NCBI GenBank assembly: GCA_022360555.1
Contig: JAKSCQ010000172.1
Span: 1 to 42,045 of the forward strand
Source of the DNA: Pseudomonadales bacterium
GTDB taxonomy: Bacteria > Pseudomonadota > Gammaproteobacteria > Pseudomonadales > Alcanivoracaceae
Direction: 5' to 3'
DNA: 42,045 nucleotides
This document shows positions 14,674-23,934 of this stretch, piece after piece; position 1 is the stretch's first letter; the number at the start of each line of letters is the position of its first letter. The notes beneath the pieces were generated by a model that was not told the origin of the DNA, searched no databases, and saw only the letters and a program-made list of their open reading frames with translations. A program made the position numbers and the translations under genes.

Positions 14674-17043
14674 TCAACCCCAGAGGATGTGGAAGACATC
14701 GCTGTACTGTTTGGCAAAATGAACGGTTAAACCTTCCTTTAGGTAGTCGGGCAGTTCATCGAAATCCCGTTGGCAGGCATCCGGGAGAATGACCTCGCGA
14801 AGACCCGCCCGGCGGGCCGCAATGACTTTTTCGCGAATGCCGCCCACCGCCAGTACCTGGCCGGTCAGGGTCAGCTCCCCGGTCATGGCAAGCTTGCGCG
14901 GAACACGCTTTTTCATGGCCAGTGAAAGGATGGCACTGGCCATGGTAATGCCGGCGCTGGGGCCGTCCTTGGGAGTGGCTCCCTCCGGCACATGCAGATG
15001 GAGAAATGCCTCGTCGAGGCGGTCCTGCGGTACCTCGAACTGCTCCAGATGACTGGCCACAAAGCTGTAGGCAATCTCCGCGGATTCCTTCATTACGTCA
15101 CCGAGCTGACCGGTGAGTTTGAAACCACGTTGCTTGGCATGGACCTGACTGGCTTCCACGGACAGGGTGGCCCCGCCCATGGCTGTCCAGGCCAGACCAG
15201 TGACCACACCGACCCCGCGCTGGGTTTTTTCCTTCTGGAAATAGGGCTGACCGAGGTAGTCCACCAGATTTTTGCCGGAAATGCTCAGTTTCTTTTCTCC
15301 GTCCAGCAGCTTTACCGCGGCCTTGCGGATAATCTTGTTGAGTTGTTTTTCCAGGTTCCGCACCCCGGCTTCGCGAGCATAGCCTTCCACTACCTGACGC
15401 AGGGCGCTGTTACTGATGCGAAGCTGGGAAGGTTTGACTCCAGCCCGTTCCAGGGCCCGTGGCCACAGATGCTGACGGGCAATTTCCACCTTCTCTTCGG
15501 TGATGTAGCCGGACAGGCGAATGACTTCCATGCGGTCCAGCAGCGGGCCGGGAATGCTGTCCAGGGTATTGGCGGTGCAGATGAACAGGGAATGGCTCAG
15601 GTCCATCCGTTCATCCAGATAGTGGTCCAGGAAATCCTGATTCTGTTCCGGGTCCAGCACTTCCAGCAGGGCAGAGGCCGGGTCGCCCTGGAAGGACTGG
15701 CCAAGCTTGTCCACTTCATCGAGCATGATCACCGGATTGCTGGTGCCGGTTTCCTTGAGGGCCTGTGCCAGCTTGCCGGGCATGGCGCCGATGTAGGTGC
15801 GACGGTGCCCCTTGATCTCTGCTTCATCTCGCATGCCGCCCAGGCTGAACCGGTAAAACCGTCGTCCCAGGGCTTCGGCGATGGATTTGCCGATACTGGT
15901 CTTGCCAACCCCGGGCGGGCCTACCAGAAGAATGATGGAGCCCTTGACTTCGCCGCGCAACGCGCCAACGGCCAAAAACTCGACGATGCGGTCCTTCACA
16001 TCCTGCAGGCCGCTATGGTGTGCCTCCAGAACTGATTTGGCGTGTTTCAGGTCCAGGTTATCCTCGCTGTACTGGCCCCAGGGGATGCTGGTGAGCCAGT
16101 CCAGATAATTGCGGGTCACGCCGTATTCCGGCGAGCCGGTTTCCAGCACCGAAAGCTTCTGCAACTCATCATCGAAGCGTTTCTGTACGGCTTCCGTGGG
16201 CGACAACGCCGCCATGCGCTCGCGGAATTCTTCCGCCTCGGCGGTCTTGTCGTCCTTGCTCAGGCCCAGCTCACGCTGAATGATTTTGAGCTGCTCGCGC
16301 AGAAAGAATTCGCGCTGATGCTGGCTGACCTTTTCGTTTACCTCTTCGGAAATCTGGCTTTGCAGCCGGGCCACTTCCAGTTCCTTGCGGACCAGGGTCA
16401 GCACTTTTTCCATGCGCGGTTTCAGAGGCACGGTTTCCAGAATGGTCTGCAGCTCCACGCCGTTGGCGCTGGTCAGGGCAGCGGCGAAATCGGTAAGCGG
16501 TGATGGCTCGGTGGGGGAGAAATTCTGCAAGTAGTGGCGCAACCCCTCATTGTAGAGCGGGTTGAGCGGTAGCAGCTCCTTGATGGTATTGATGATGGCC
16601 ATGCCATAGGCGCGGATGCTGTCATCCGGTTCGTCGCGAGGTTCCGGGTAGCTGACTTCCGCCATGAAGGGGCGCTTGCGATTGAGCCAGCCATGAATGC
16701 GGAACCGGGCCGTGCCCTGGGCAACCATCTGGAACTGGTCACCGTCTTCGTTGAGGGCATGCACCTTGACCAGGCAGCCGTATTCGGGGAAGTCGTCGGC
16801 GGTAACCGTGTCCGGATTCTTTTCGCCCACGTACACCAGCCCCAGGGACTGGTGAGGTGTCTGGCTGACGCGCTCCAGGGTCGCTTTCCAGCGTTCCTTG
16901 TCCAGCATCACCGGCTGTACAAGGCCGGGCATGAAGGGGCGATGTTTGACGGGAATCAGATAGATGCGCTGGGGACGCAATTGATCGGGCAGTGCCAGAC
17001 CGCCCTGTTGCTGCTGTACAGAATGTTGCTCTTCCTGGTTCAT
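14674..17043 (-). CDS. Lon-type ATP-dependent protease (possibly AsrA-like paralogue)
   Basis: A 789-residue protein with the full Lon A layout. There is an N-terminal LON domain (about 25-215), a coiled-coil region, an AAA+ module with Walker A GPPGVGKT at 375-382 and Walker B VIMLDEVDK, and a protease domain. The catalytic dyad is expected at S696 (PKDGPSAG) and K739 (GGIREKV). It is cytoplasmic and degrades misfolded or regulatory proteins. The N-terminal RPFMPGLVQPVMLDKERW and surroundings recall the second Lon-like protease of pseudomonads (AsrA, heat-shock linked) rather than canonical Lon, which normally sits in clpP-clpX-lon-hupB. None of those neighbours is here, so I leave the symbol empty. 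Confidence 0.9.
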   Translation of the reverse strand: MNQEEQHSVQQQQGGLALPDQLRPQRIYLIPVKHRPFMPGLVQPVMLDKERWKATLERVSQTPHQSLGLVYVGEKNPDTVTADDFPEYGCLVKVHALNEDGDQFQMVAQGTARFRIHGWLNRKRPFMAEVSYPEPRDEPDDSIRAYGMAIINTIKELLPLNPLYNEGLRHYLQNFSPTEPSPLTDFAAALTSANGVELQTILETVPLKPRMEKVLTLVRKELEVARLQSQISEEVNEKVSQHQREFFLREQLKIIQRELGLSKDDKTAEAEEFRERMAALSPTEAVQKRFDDELQKLSVLETGSPEYGVTRNYLDWLTSIPWGQYSEDNLDLKHAKSVLEAHHSGLQDVKDRIVEFLAVGALRGEVKGSIILLVGPPGVGKTSIGKSIAEALGRRFYRFSLGGMRDEAEIKGHRRTYIGAMPGKLAQALKETGTSNPVIMLDEVDKLGQSFQGDPASALLEVLDPEQNQDFLDHYLDERMDLSHSLFICTANTLDSIPGPLLDRMEVIRLSGYITEEKVEIARQHLWPRALERAGVKPSQLRISNSALRQVVEGYAREAGVRNLEKQLNKIIRKAAVKLLDGEKKLSISGKNLVDYLGQPYFQKEKTQRGVGVVTGLAWTAMGGATLSVEASQVHAKQRGFKLTGQLGDVMKESAEIAYSFVASHLEQFEVPQDRLDEAFLHLHVPEGATPKDGPSAGITMASAILSLAMKKRVPRKLAMTGELTLTGQVLAVGGIREKVIAARRAGLREVILPDACQRDFDELPDYLKEGLTVHFAKQYSDVFHILWG

Positions 17044-17097
17044 AATCCTGTCACTTCCAATAACCGTGGAAACAACATGGTGGCGGCGCGCCGAAAT

Positions 17098-17733
17098 TCA
17101 ATTATTGATGATCAGCAAATCGGCACTCAGGGATTTCGGGGTCTGGGTGCGGCGCTCCACGACTCGGGCATCAAGACCGGCATTTTCGCACCTTTCTGCC
17201 AGGGCATAGAAGGGCGAACGACCGGGGTCGGCAATGATAATCTGCTGCACACCGGCACGCAGCGCCCGGCGTATCAGGTTATAGAGAACCGGCGTCAGTT
17301 CATCCCAGAAGCAGATATCCGCCCCGGCGATGATATCCACGTCGGCCAGCCGGGCTTTGGTGAGCTTTTCGAATTTCAGGGTTTCCTGGGTCACCTGGAC
17401 CTTGTTGATCTCGGCGTGGAGTGCCAGGTAGGGAAACACATCCGGGTCCGCATCCACGGCGGTGACACGGCAACCGAATCGTTTGGCGGCAAAGATGGAC
17501 AGTGGCCCCCAGCCGCAACCGATATCCATGAGATGTTGGCTGGCCGGGACCTTCTGACGGGTAAGATGATCCATGATCAGGAAGCTGGAGTTCCAGACCT
17601 TGTTGCCATGGATGGAAGGGGTATGGTCGGCCCGCTTGAGTCGGCGAATTTCCCGGTGGCCGGAACGCAGCAGGGTAATGCCCCGAGTGCGAATGGTATG
17701 CGGTTCCCCGGCGCGTATAACAATTCCTGACAT
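17098..17733 (-). CDS. Class I SAM-dependent methyltransferase (METTL20/PF10294-like)
   Basis: A 211-residue Rossmann methyltransferase. Motif I is LMDIGCGWGPLSIFAAKRFG (about 68-87), followed by the acidic ribose-binding VTAVDADPDVF. DIIAGADICFWDELTPVLYNLI and IIIADPGRSPFYALAE resemble the D/E-x-x-Y/F region of lysine methyltransferases in the METTL20/NNMT-like group. Substrate is unknown; the family includes protein methylation of ETF-beta in some bacteria, but nothing here shows that. It is encoded 54 bases upstream of the Lon-type gene on the same strand and could be cotranscribed. It diverges from an ABC1 kinase gene. Confidence 0.8.
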   Translation of the reverse strand: MSGIVIRAGEPHTIRTRGITLLRSGHREIRRLKRADHTPSIHGNKVWNSSFLIMDHLTRQKVPASQHLMDIGCGWGPLSIFAAKRFGCRVTAVDADPDVFPYLALHAEINKVQVTQETLKFEKLTKARLADVDIIAGADICFWDELTPVLYNLIRRALRAGVQQIIIADPGRSPFYALAERCENAGLDARVVERRTQTPKSLSADLLIINN

Positions 17734-17839
17734 GATCGCTCACCAGCGGCAAAGCCTGAAACAGTACGGCCAAGACTGAAGGGATTCAAGCCTTTAGGCT
17801 AATATGACCAGGTGGGGTTGGTTTGGATGAATCGACAGA

Positions 17840-19093
17840 ATGATTAAAGAGGGTTTTGCCGGGCTGGCGGGGCTGGTGGCGGGGAGATCGCGCTATGTTC
17901 GTGCGCTGGCGGCGATCAGCCGGCTTGCCGCATTGTACGGGCGATCGCGAAAAGACGACTTGCACGAATGCCACCGTCGTGGTGCGGCCATTCTCTGTGA
18001 GTTGTGCCGTCGTAACGGGGGCTTTTGGGTCAAGGCCGCCCAGTTTTTCAGTTGTCGCCCGGATGTGCTGCCCCGCGAATATATCGAAGCTTTCCAGCAG
18101 TTGCAGAACGATGCCCGACCGGTTTCCTTTGCCCATATTGAAAAGGCACTGACCCGCACCTGGGGCACAGACTGGCGTGACCGTTTCCGGTGGGTGGATG
18201 AAACACCAGTGGCGGTGGCTTCCATTGCCCAGGTGCATCGGGCCGCCCTGAAAGAGGGTGGGGAAGTGGCCCTGAAGATCCGCCTGCCAGGGGTTAAGCA
18301 GGAATTCGAGCAGGATGCCCGCGTCTTTCAGGCGCTGGCCTCCATCGTGGCCCCGCGTTTTCAGGAGTTCGACCTGAAACAGGCCATCGAACAGTTGCTG
18401 GTGATGACCGCCATGGAGCTGGATTTCCGCAACGAGGCCGCCAACACCCAGCGCTTTGCCCGCCAGCCGCACCCCGAGCGAATCCGTATCCCCGAACTGG
18501 TTAAGGGACTCTGTAGCGAACGAATCCTGGTGACCACCTGGGAAAAGGGGGAGCGGCTGCGAAATTACCTGGATGCCCACCCGGAGGCCGCCAGCGATCT
18601 GCTTGGCGTACTGCTTTCCAGTTACCTGCAACAGGTTACCCGTTTCGGGGTGTATCAGGCGGACCCGCACCCGGGCAATTTTCTGGTCAATGACCAGGAG
18701 CAGGTGGTGATTCTGGATTTTGGAGCCATCGGTATCCTGACGCCGGATGAGGTGCGCCGTTATTCCCGGCTGCTTTACGGGCTGATGGGGTTCGAGGGCG
18801 AGGTGGATATCGGGGCGCTGTTTGTCCAGGCCGGTTTCAAGGGCGGCAGCCCGGAAACCCTGAAGGAACTGGCGCTCTATGTGCTCACCGACAGGTTGAA
18901 CCAGCAGGGCCCGGTGGCCGCCATGGGGGATCTGATGGATCGCTTTCGTGAAGAGCGCATCAGTATTCCCGATTCCTACATCGGCATTTCCCGGGTACTG
19001 ATTACTCTGGGTGGGTTCCTGATGAGCTACAACGTGCCGTTCGACTGGACACCCCCGGAACAGCGGCTGGTCCAAACCAGGGGGCGGGATTGA
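17840..19093 (+). CDS. ABC1-family atypical kinase, soluble form, with altered KxGQ motif
   Basis: A 417-residue ABC1/ADCK-like protein. It has VAVASIAQVHRA (A-rich loop), EVALKIRLPG (lysine), VYQADPHPGNFLV (catalytic loop) and VILDFGAIG (metal-binding DFG). The family-defining KxGQ motif reads KAAQ at 65-68 in GGFWVKAAQFFSCRPD, with glycine replaced by alanine. The SIAQVH loop also differs from SIGQVH in the other copy. No C-terminal membrane helices are present, unlike the paralogue at 11646-13307. Members of this shorter ABC1 class occur in many bacteria with unknown substrates. It stands alone, ending in a REP pair. The start ATG at 17840 has only a weak ribosome binding site. Confidence 0.87.
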   Translation: MIKEGFAGLAGLVAGRSRYVRALAAISRLAALYGRSRKDDLHECHRRGAAILCELCRRNGGFWVKAAQFFSCRPDVLPREYIEAFQQLQNDARPVSFAHIEKALTRTWGTDWRDRFRWVDETPVAVASIAQVHRAALKEGGEVALKIRLPGVKQEFEQDARVFQALASIVAPRFQEFDLKQAIEQLLVMTAMELDFRNEAANTQRFARQPHPERIRIPELVKGLCSERILVTTWEKGERLRNYLDAHPEAASDLLGVLLSSYLQQVTRFGVYQADPHPGNFLVNDQEQVVILDFGAIGILTPDEVRRYSRLLYGLMGFEGEVDIGALFVQAGFKGGSPETLKELALYVLTDRLNQQGPVAAMGDLMDRFREERISIPDSYIGISRVLITLGGFLMSYNVPFDWTPPEQRLVQTRGRD

Positions 19094-19097
19094 TACC

Positions 19098-19180
19098 GTT
19101 GGAGCTTTGCTCGCAAAGCGAAGGGTTCGCCAAGGACCAGGGTTGGCTTACCCCCGTCGCCTTGCAAGCAAGGCTCCAAC
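19098..19180. repeat. REP family A inverted pair
   Basis: GTTGGAGCTTTGCTCGCAAA (left) and the complementary CTTGCAAGCAAGGCTCCAAC (right) face each other across about 35 bases. Each half is itself a small hairpin. The pair lies between the convergent ABC1 kinase and hydrolase genes, where such elements protect transcript 3' ends. Confidence 0.85.
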
Positions 19181-19199
19181 TGTAATGGGTTAAGTCAGT

Positions 19200-20150
19200 T
19201 CAGGACTCGGTCTTGGCTTCCAGCCAGAAGGTCCGGAAGGCATCCGCACTCTTGCGCGGTGCTTCGGCCATAGGAACATGGCCAATATCGTCGAGGATCA
19301 CAGCCCGGGCATTGGGCAGGCGCTCCACGAACACGGCCACATTATCCACCCCCAGCAAACGATCCTCTCTGCCCCAGAGCACCAGTGCCGGTTCGGTAAT
19401 GCTGCCGAGCCTGTCCGAAGCTTCCAGCGACATACCGGGGTCATCCTGCAGGTCCAGCCAGATCTTGTCGGCCACGGCGGCATTGGCGGCTTTCTTTTCT
19501 CCCATCACATCCACAAAGAAATCCGGCATGTAGGGCGCATCTTCCATGGCCCACTTCAGGGTGGTGTGAAAATCCTCCGGGCTGCGGGGAATCAGCGGAT
19601 TGGAGTCGCTGGTGGCCAGTATTTCCTTGAACTCCCGGGTCTGGCGAGTCAGTCCGGCGGAGTCCACCAGCCCAATGGATAGCACCTGGTCCGGAGCCTG
19701 CTGCGCCAGGGCCAGGGTAATGGCGCCTCCCATGGAGTTGCCGGCGACGTGGTACTGGTGGATGTCCAGGGCATCCATCAGCATGACCAGACGCGAGGCC
19801 TGTTCGGCCATGGTGTAGTCCAGGTCGGTGGTTCGAGTGGTTTGCCCGTGGCCAGGCAGGTCCGGAATGACAAAGTGAAAGTCGCCTTCCAGTTCATTGG
19901 CAAAGCGCAGCCAGTTGCTGGAGTCGGCACCGAAGCCGTGGATCAGCAGCACAACGGGCCGCTCAGCGGCAGCTTCACTGCGCAGCAGATGCCAGCGAAT
20001 GCCATCGGCGGTGGTAAGGGTCTGGTCCTGAAGACCGGCGCGGCTTTTTTCCAGGGAAAGCCCGCTTTCGTAGGCCCAGTGGGCCAGCCCTTCGCAGCCC
20101 GACATGAAAAGTGTGCTGGTCAACAGCAGAAATGCACTGAGATGGCGCAT
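19200..20150 (-). CDS. Alpha/beta-hydrolase lipoprotein (lipase/esterase-like)
   Basis: A 316-residue protein with a lipoprotein signal peptide ending in FMSGC (Cys19). The hydrolase core has the oxyanion HGFGADSSNW at about 71-80, the PDLPGHGQT loop, the nucleophile elbow GNSMGG with Ser139, and a C-terminal catalytic histidine in DDIGHVPMAEAPRKSADAF. The GNSMGG elbow and length fit the family of envelope-bound esterases and lipases related to Psychrobacter/Moraxella lipase and meta-cleavage hydrolases. Membrane anchoring suggests a role on lipidic or hydrophobic substrates in the periplasm or at the surface; substrate is unknown. It is monocistronic as far as visible. Confidence 0.85.
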   Translation of the reverse strand: MRHLSAFLLLTSTLFMSGCEGLAHWAYESGLSLEKSRAGLQDQTLTTADGIRWHLLRSEAAAERPVVLLIHGFGADSSNWLRFANELEGDFHFVIPDLPGHGQTTRTTDLDYTMAEQASRLVMLMDALDIHQYHVAGNSMGGAITLALAQQAPDQVLSIGLVDSAGLTRQTREFKEILATSDSNPLIPRSPEDFHTTLKWAMEDAPYMPDFFVDVMGEKKAANAAVADKIWLDLQDDPGMSLEASDRLGSITEPALVLWGREDRLLGVDNVAVFVERLPNARAVILDDIGHVPMAEAPRKSADAFRTFWLEAKTES

Positions 20151-20242
20151 CTAGACAGCTCCTTCTGATTATTTGCCCGTGAGGATAGGGCATTTCGGCG
20201 CTGTTTGCGTCTCAGAACGGGTCAATCGGCCAAAATCGGGCA

Positions 20243-21088
20243 TTATCTGGCTTTCAGGTTCCAGATGCCGGCAGCCACGATGAGCAAGGTACCGACCAGG
20301 GTGGTCAGCACCAGAGTTTCTCCCCAGAAGAACCAACCCAGCAGCGCGGCCCAGACCACCGACGAATAGTTGTAGACACCCACCTGGCCCGGCCGGGCAA
20401 TCTGGTAGGCGGTGGTCATGGCAAACTGGCCACCGGTGGCCACCAGGCCAATGCCCAGCAGCCACAGGTAGTCGGTGCCGCTGGGCAGGGTGGTGGCCCA
20501 GAACAACGGAATGGAGGAAAACAGGGTGGCGAAAACGGCAAAGTAGAACACCACGCGCTGGGCGGGCTCACTGATGGCCATGCGCCGAATGCTGACCTTG
20601 GCCACGCTCATGATGGCGGCACCGGCCAGGGCCACCCACATTACCGGGTCCACCTGCCCGGTACCGGCCCGCATGATCACCGCGACCCCGGCAAAGCCGG
20701 CAATGATCGCCAGCCAGGTACGTATCCCGATCTGCTCACGCAGCCAAAGCCAGGCCACCACGGGCAGAAAGAAAGGCACGGTCATCTTCACCAGTACCGC
20801 TTCCGCCAGGGCAATGTGCCCGATGGTGTAAAAGAAACAGAACATGGCAATGACCCCGGTCAAACCGCGGATCATGTGCAGGTGCAAAAAACGGGTGCGT
20901 AGCTGGCCAAAGCCGCCACGGTAAAAAATGATCGGCAGAAGAAACATCAGCCCGAACAGGTTACGGGCAAACACGATCACCTCAGTGTCCAGGTGGTCGG
21001 ACAGGGACTTGATCATGGCAGCCATGACCGCCAGCAGCCCTTCGCCGAGAATCAGCAGCAGGGCACCTTTGAGGGGTTGGTCGGGCAT
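20243..21088 (-). CDS. DMT-superfamily transporter (EamA family)
   Basis: A 281-residue membrane protein with about ten hydrophobic segments arranged as two EamA repeats. Examples are LLILGEGLLAVMAAMIKSLS at the start and VYNYSSVVWAALLGWFFWGETL in the second repeat, where the E near a G..FW segment is typical. Drug/metabolite transporters of this type export or import amino acids, SAM, nucleosides or other small molecules; the substrate cannot be inferred. I start at ATG 21088, because the longer frame to 21175 adds a non-hydrophobic extension reaching into the gap before rimO. It is encoded 68 bases after rimO on the same strand and may be read from the same promoter. Confidence 0.85.
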   Translation of the reverse strand: MPDQPLKGALLLILGEGLLAVMAAMIKSLSDHLDTEVIVFARNLFGLMFLLPIIFYRGGFGQLRTRFLHLHMIRGLTGVIAMFCFFYTIGHIALAEAVLVKMTVPFFLPVVAWLWLREQIGIRTWLAIIAGFAGVAVIMRAGTGQVDPVMWVALAGAAIMSVAKVSIRRMAISEPAQRVVFYFAVFATLFSSIPLFWATTLPSGTDYLWLLGIGLVATGGQFAMTTAYQIARPGQVGVYNYSSVVWAALLGWFFWGETLVLTTLVGTLLIVAAGIWNLKAR

Positions 21089-21156
21089 GGATGGCCTTAT
21101 GCTTGTGAAGGGAAGACACTCGTTGCGGACCGGGCTGTGCCCGGTCCGGGCAGACG

Positions 21157-22482
21157 TTATACCGGGCGGCCCCAAAGATCATGCTCGTCGGCATGCTCGA
21201 TGTTTACGTTCAGGCGTTGCCCCGGTTGCAGGGCCGTTTCCCCGTTCAGGTAAACCAGGCCGTCGATTTCCGGCGCGTCCGCCTGGGAGCGGGCGATGGC
21301 GCCTTCCTCGTCCACTTCGTCGACCAGCACTTCCAGTGTCTTGCCGACTTTCTTTTGCAGCTTGGCGGCACTGATACGGGCCTGCACGTTCATGAAACGC
21401 TCGCGACGTTCTTCAGCCACCTCCGGGTCCACCGGGTCCGGCAGCGCATTGGCCGGGGCGCCTTCCACCGGTGAATAGGTAAAGCAGCCCACGCGGTCGA
21501 GCTGGGCTTCTTCCAGCCAGTCCAGCAGCATTTCGAAATCACCGTCGGTCTCACCGGGAAAGCCGGTGATAAAGGTACTGCGCAGGGTGATGTCCGGGCA
21601 GATTTCGCGCCAGCGGCGGATGCGCTCCAGGGTGTTTTCCGCATGGGCCGGGCGCTTCATGTTCTTCAGCACAGCGGGGCTGGCATGCTGGAAGGGAATA
21701 TCCAGATAAGGAAGGATGTGACCTTCCGCCATCATGGGAATAATGTCGTCAACATGAGGATAGGGGTAGACGTAGTGCAGTCGCACCCAGGCGCCAAGCT
21801 GGCCCAGTGCCTGACACAGCTCCAGCATTCGTGTCTTCACCGGCATGCCTTGCCAGAAGCCGGTCTGGTACTTGCGGTCCACGCCGTAGGCGCTGGTGTC
21901 CTGGCTGATGACCAGCAGTTCCTGCACGCCGGCCTTGACCAGCCGTTCTGCTTCATCAAGCACATCGCCCACCGGGCGGGAGTCCAGCTTGCCGCGCATG
22001 CTGGGGATAATGCAGAAACTGCACTTGTGATTGCAGCCTTCTGAAATTTTCAAATAGGCGTAATGGCGAGGTGTCAGTTTGATACCCTGGGGTGGCACCA
22101 GATCCAGAAAAGGGTCGTGGTCCTGACGGGGCGGCACCACCTGGTGGACGGCGTTGACCACCTGCTCGTACTGCTGCGGGCCGGTAACCGAAAGCACGGA
22201 AGGGTGCACCTTGCGAATGGTCTCTTCCTCGACCCCCATGCAGCCGGTCACGATGACCTTGCCGTTTTCGTTGAGGGCTTCGCCGATGGTATCCAGGGAC
22301 TCCGCCTTGGCGTCGTCGATGAAACCGCAGGTATTCACCACCACCACATCGGCGTCATCATAGCTGGGTGTGACTTCGTAGCCTTCGGTGCGAAGCTGGG
22401 TCAGAATGCGTTCAGAGTCCACCAGAGCCTTGGGACAGCCCAGGCTGATGAAACCGACTTTACCGGACGCTTTACCGGACAT
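21157..22482 (-). CDS. rimO: Ribosomal protein S12 methylthiotransferase RimO
   Basis: A 441-residue radical-SAM methylthiotransferase. The N-terminal UPF0004 domain has cluster cysteines C16, C52 and C81. The radical-SAM motif is C150-x3-C154-x2-C157 in [17 protein letters not shown]-terminal TRAM domain closes the protein. The opening [17 protein letters not shown] is diagnostic for RimO as opposed to MiaB. It adds a methylthio group to the beta-carbon of an aspartate in ribosomal protein S12 near the decoding site. The length is exactly as in E. coli (441). It diverges from thpR across 118 bases. Confidence 0.97.
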   Translation of the reverse strand: MSGKASGKVGFISLGCPKALVDSERILTQLRTEGYEVTPSYDDADVVVVNTCGFIDDAKAESLDTIGEALNENGKVIVTGCMGVEEETIRKVHPSVLSVTGPQQYEQVVNAVHQVVPPRQDHDPFLDLVPPQGIKLTPRHYAYLKISEGCNHKCSFCIIPSMRGKLDSRPVGDVLDEAERLVKAGVQELLVISQDTSAYGVDRKYQTGFWQGMPVKTRMLELCQALGQLGAWVRLHYVYPYPHVDDIIPMMAEGHILPYLDIPFQHASPAVLKNMKRPAHAENTLERIRRWREICPDITLRSTFITGFPGETDGDFEMLLDWLEEAQLDRVGCFTYSPVEGAPANALPDPVDPEVAEERRERFMNVQARISAAKLQKKVGKTLEVLVDEVDEEGAIARSQADAPEIDGLVYLNGETALQPGQRLNVNIEHADEHDLWGRPV

Positions 22483-22600
22483 AGGGACACCTCGAGGTTG
22501 ACTGCCGCCCGACTGGTGAAAATGTGTAGCAGCCTGTCGAGCGGGGGCGCAATTCTACCGCTGTCCGGGCGGTTAGGCCATGGGGCGAAAAGGAGGAACA

Positions 22601-23110
22601 ATGCGTTGTTTTGTGGGGGTACCGGTAATCGGGGCGCTGGCCGGGCAGTGCAAGTCGCTGTCGCTGGGGTTACCCCGGGCCATTCCCCGGTCCAATTTGC
22701 ACATGACCCTGGGCTTTCTCGGTGAACAGACACCCTCAAGGGTGAAGTCACTGTCATCGGCCCTGGAGTTGCTGTGTGCCTCGCAGTCACCGTTCGAGCT
22801 GGTTTTGCAGCAGTGTGAGCCTTTCCCTGGACCGGAGGGGCCTTTTCTGGCCCTGGTTGCGGAGTTGTCTGAGCCGCTGGCCCACCTGCACGGCGCATTA
22901 TGGGCGTGCCTGGAAGAGCACGGCGTTGAGCGGGAAACCCGACCTTTCCGGCCACACATCACCCTGGCCCGGCCAGGCATGGGGATGGCTGCACAGCGCG
23001 GGGAGTGGCGGCTCCAGGTGGACCAGATCTGTCTTTACCAAAGCGAGTTGGTGCAGGGCGGCCCACCAGGGTATCGGCCCTTGTCACAACACAGGCTCGT
23101 CGGTGGTTGA
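22601..23110 (+). CDS. thpR: RNA 2',3'-cyclic phosphodiesterase ThpR
   Basis: A 169-residue 2H phosphoesterase with the two catalytic HxT motifs at H34-x-T36 (NLHMTLGFLG) and H119-x-T121 (RPHITLARPG). It opens 2',3'-cyclic phosphates and was first described as an RNA ligase acting on tRNA halves. ATG at 22601 sits 6 bases after a strong AGGAGG, which decides against the upstream in-frame ATG at 22580. The next gene follows 56 bases later on the same strand. Cellular RNA targets are not established. Confidence 0.92.
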   Translation: MRCFVGVPVIGALAGQCKSLSLGLPRAIPRSNLHMTLGFLGEQTPSRVKSLSSALELLCASQSPFELVLQQCEPFPGPEGPFLALVAELSEPLAHLHGALWACLEEHGVERETRPFRPHITLARPGMGMAAQRGEWRLQVDQICLYQSELVQGGPPGYRPLSQHRLVGG

Positions 23111-23166
23111 ATTCAGGGTCTGTACCCGCATGCTTGTGGGAGGCCCCAACGAAAAAGGAGCAGAAC

Positions 23167-23799
23167 ATGCAGTTAGTCAGCAACAGTCTGACCGATCAGG
23201 CCCCCATCGGGGAAAAGTTCGCCTTTGCGGTAATGGACCCGGAAAACCACGTGACCCTGTCCAGCAACATCAGCCCTCATCTGGCCTGGAAAGGCGCACC
23301 GCCGCAGACGAAATCCTTTGCGGTGGTCTGCGTGGACCCGGACGCCCCGACGGTGGGGGATGACGTGAACCAGGAAGACCGGGAAGTGCCGTCGGATCTG
23401 CCGCGCGCGGATTTCTATCACTGGACCCTGTTCGATATTCCGGCGGATCAGACCGAAATCATGGAGGGCAGCCACGGTGAATCGGTGACGCCGAAAGGCA
23501 AGCGCGGGCCCACCGCGCCAGGTGGTCTGCGCCATGGCTTGAACGATTACACCAGCTGGTTTGCCGGCGATGCGGACATGGAAGGGGAGTACTTCGGCTA
23601 TGACGGGCCCTGTCCGCCGTGGAACGACAGCATCCCGCACCGTTATGTGTTTACCGTCTATGCACTGGATGTGGACGCGCTGCCGCTGGACAAGGACTTC
23701 AGTGCAGCGGCCATCATGGAAGCCATCAAGGCCCACAAGCTGGATTCCGCCAGCATTACTACCAGCTACACCCTGAATCCGCGGCTCGCAAAAGGGTAA
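23167..23799 (+). CDS. PEBP-family protein (YbhB/YbcL-like)
   Basis: A 210-residue phosphatidylethanolamine-binding-protein fold. It contains the ligand-site signatures ISPHLAWKGAP, VVCVDPDAPT and DFYHWTLFDIP, plus GYDGPCPPWNDSIPHRYVFTVYALD, where the PP..D.PHRY pattern is diagnostic. Bacterial members (YbhB, YbcL) are called Raf-kinase-inhibitor-like from distant homology; their bacterial role is mostly unknown. No signal peptide is visible, so it is probably cytoplasmic. ATG at 23167 follows AAAAAGGAGCAGAAC, giving a clear ribosome binding site. A terminator and tRNA-Pro follow. Confidence 0.9.
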   Translation: MQLVSNSLTDQAPIGEKFAFAVMDPENHVTLSSNISPHLAWKGAPPQTKSFAVVCVDPDAPTVGDDVNQEDREVPSDLPRADFYHWTLFDIPADQTEIMEGSHGESVTPKGKRGPTAPGGLRHGLNDYTSWFAGDADMEGEYFGYDGPCPPWNDSIPHRYVFTVYALDVDALPLDKDFSAAAIMEAIKAHKLDSASITTSYTLNPRLAKG

Positions 23800-23817
23800 G
23801 GGATATTCCTTTCGAGC

Positions 23818-23851
23818 ATAAAAAAGGCCGCTTTGCAGCGGCCTTTTTTAA
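23818..23851. terminator. Bidirectional terminator between the PEBP gene and tRNA-Pro
   Basis: An A-run plus GGCCGCT pairs with AGCGGCC plus a T-run. It can end the PEBP transcript on plus and, because of the flanking A-run, the tRNA transcript on minus. Confidence 0.9.
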
Positions 23852-23853
23852 AT

Positions 23854-23930
23854 TGGTCGGAGTAGCAGGATTCGAACCTGCGACCCCTACGTCCCGAACG
23901 TAGTGCTCTACCAGGCTGAGCTATACTCCG
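23854..23930 (-). tRNA. tRNA-Pro (anticodon CGG)
   Basis: The 77-base cloverleaf reads from 23930 downwards. The acceptor stem is CGGAGTA/TACTCCG with discriminator A and an encoded CCA. The D-arm contains AGCCTGGTAGAGC. The anticodon stem CTACG/CGTAG holds the loop TTCGGGA with anticodon CGG, and G37 follows as usual for proline tRNAs. The T-arm has GGTTCGAATCC. It is close in sequence to E. coli tRNA-Pro(CGG), including the GGGGTC variable region. Confidence 0.97.
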
Positions 23931-23934
23931 AATG

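Noticed and set aside
14992-16035. 347-codon open frame on plus inside the Lon-type gene
   Set aside because: Antisense to conserved AAA+ and protease motifs; no ribosome binding site or family features.
17786-19075. 429-codon open frame on minus across the second ABC1 kinase gene
   Set aside because: The plus-strand frame has all ABC1 motifs; the antisense frame is rich in His, Gln and Gly as expected of a shadow.
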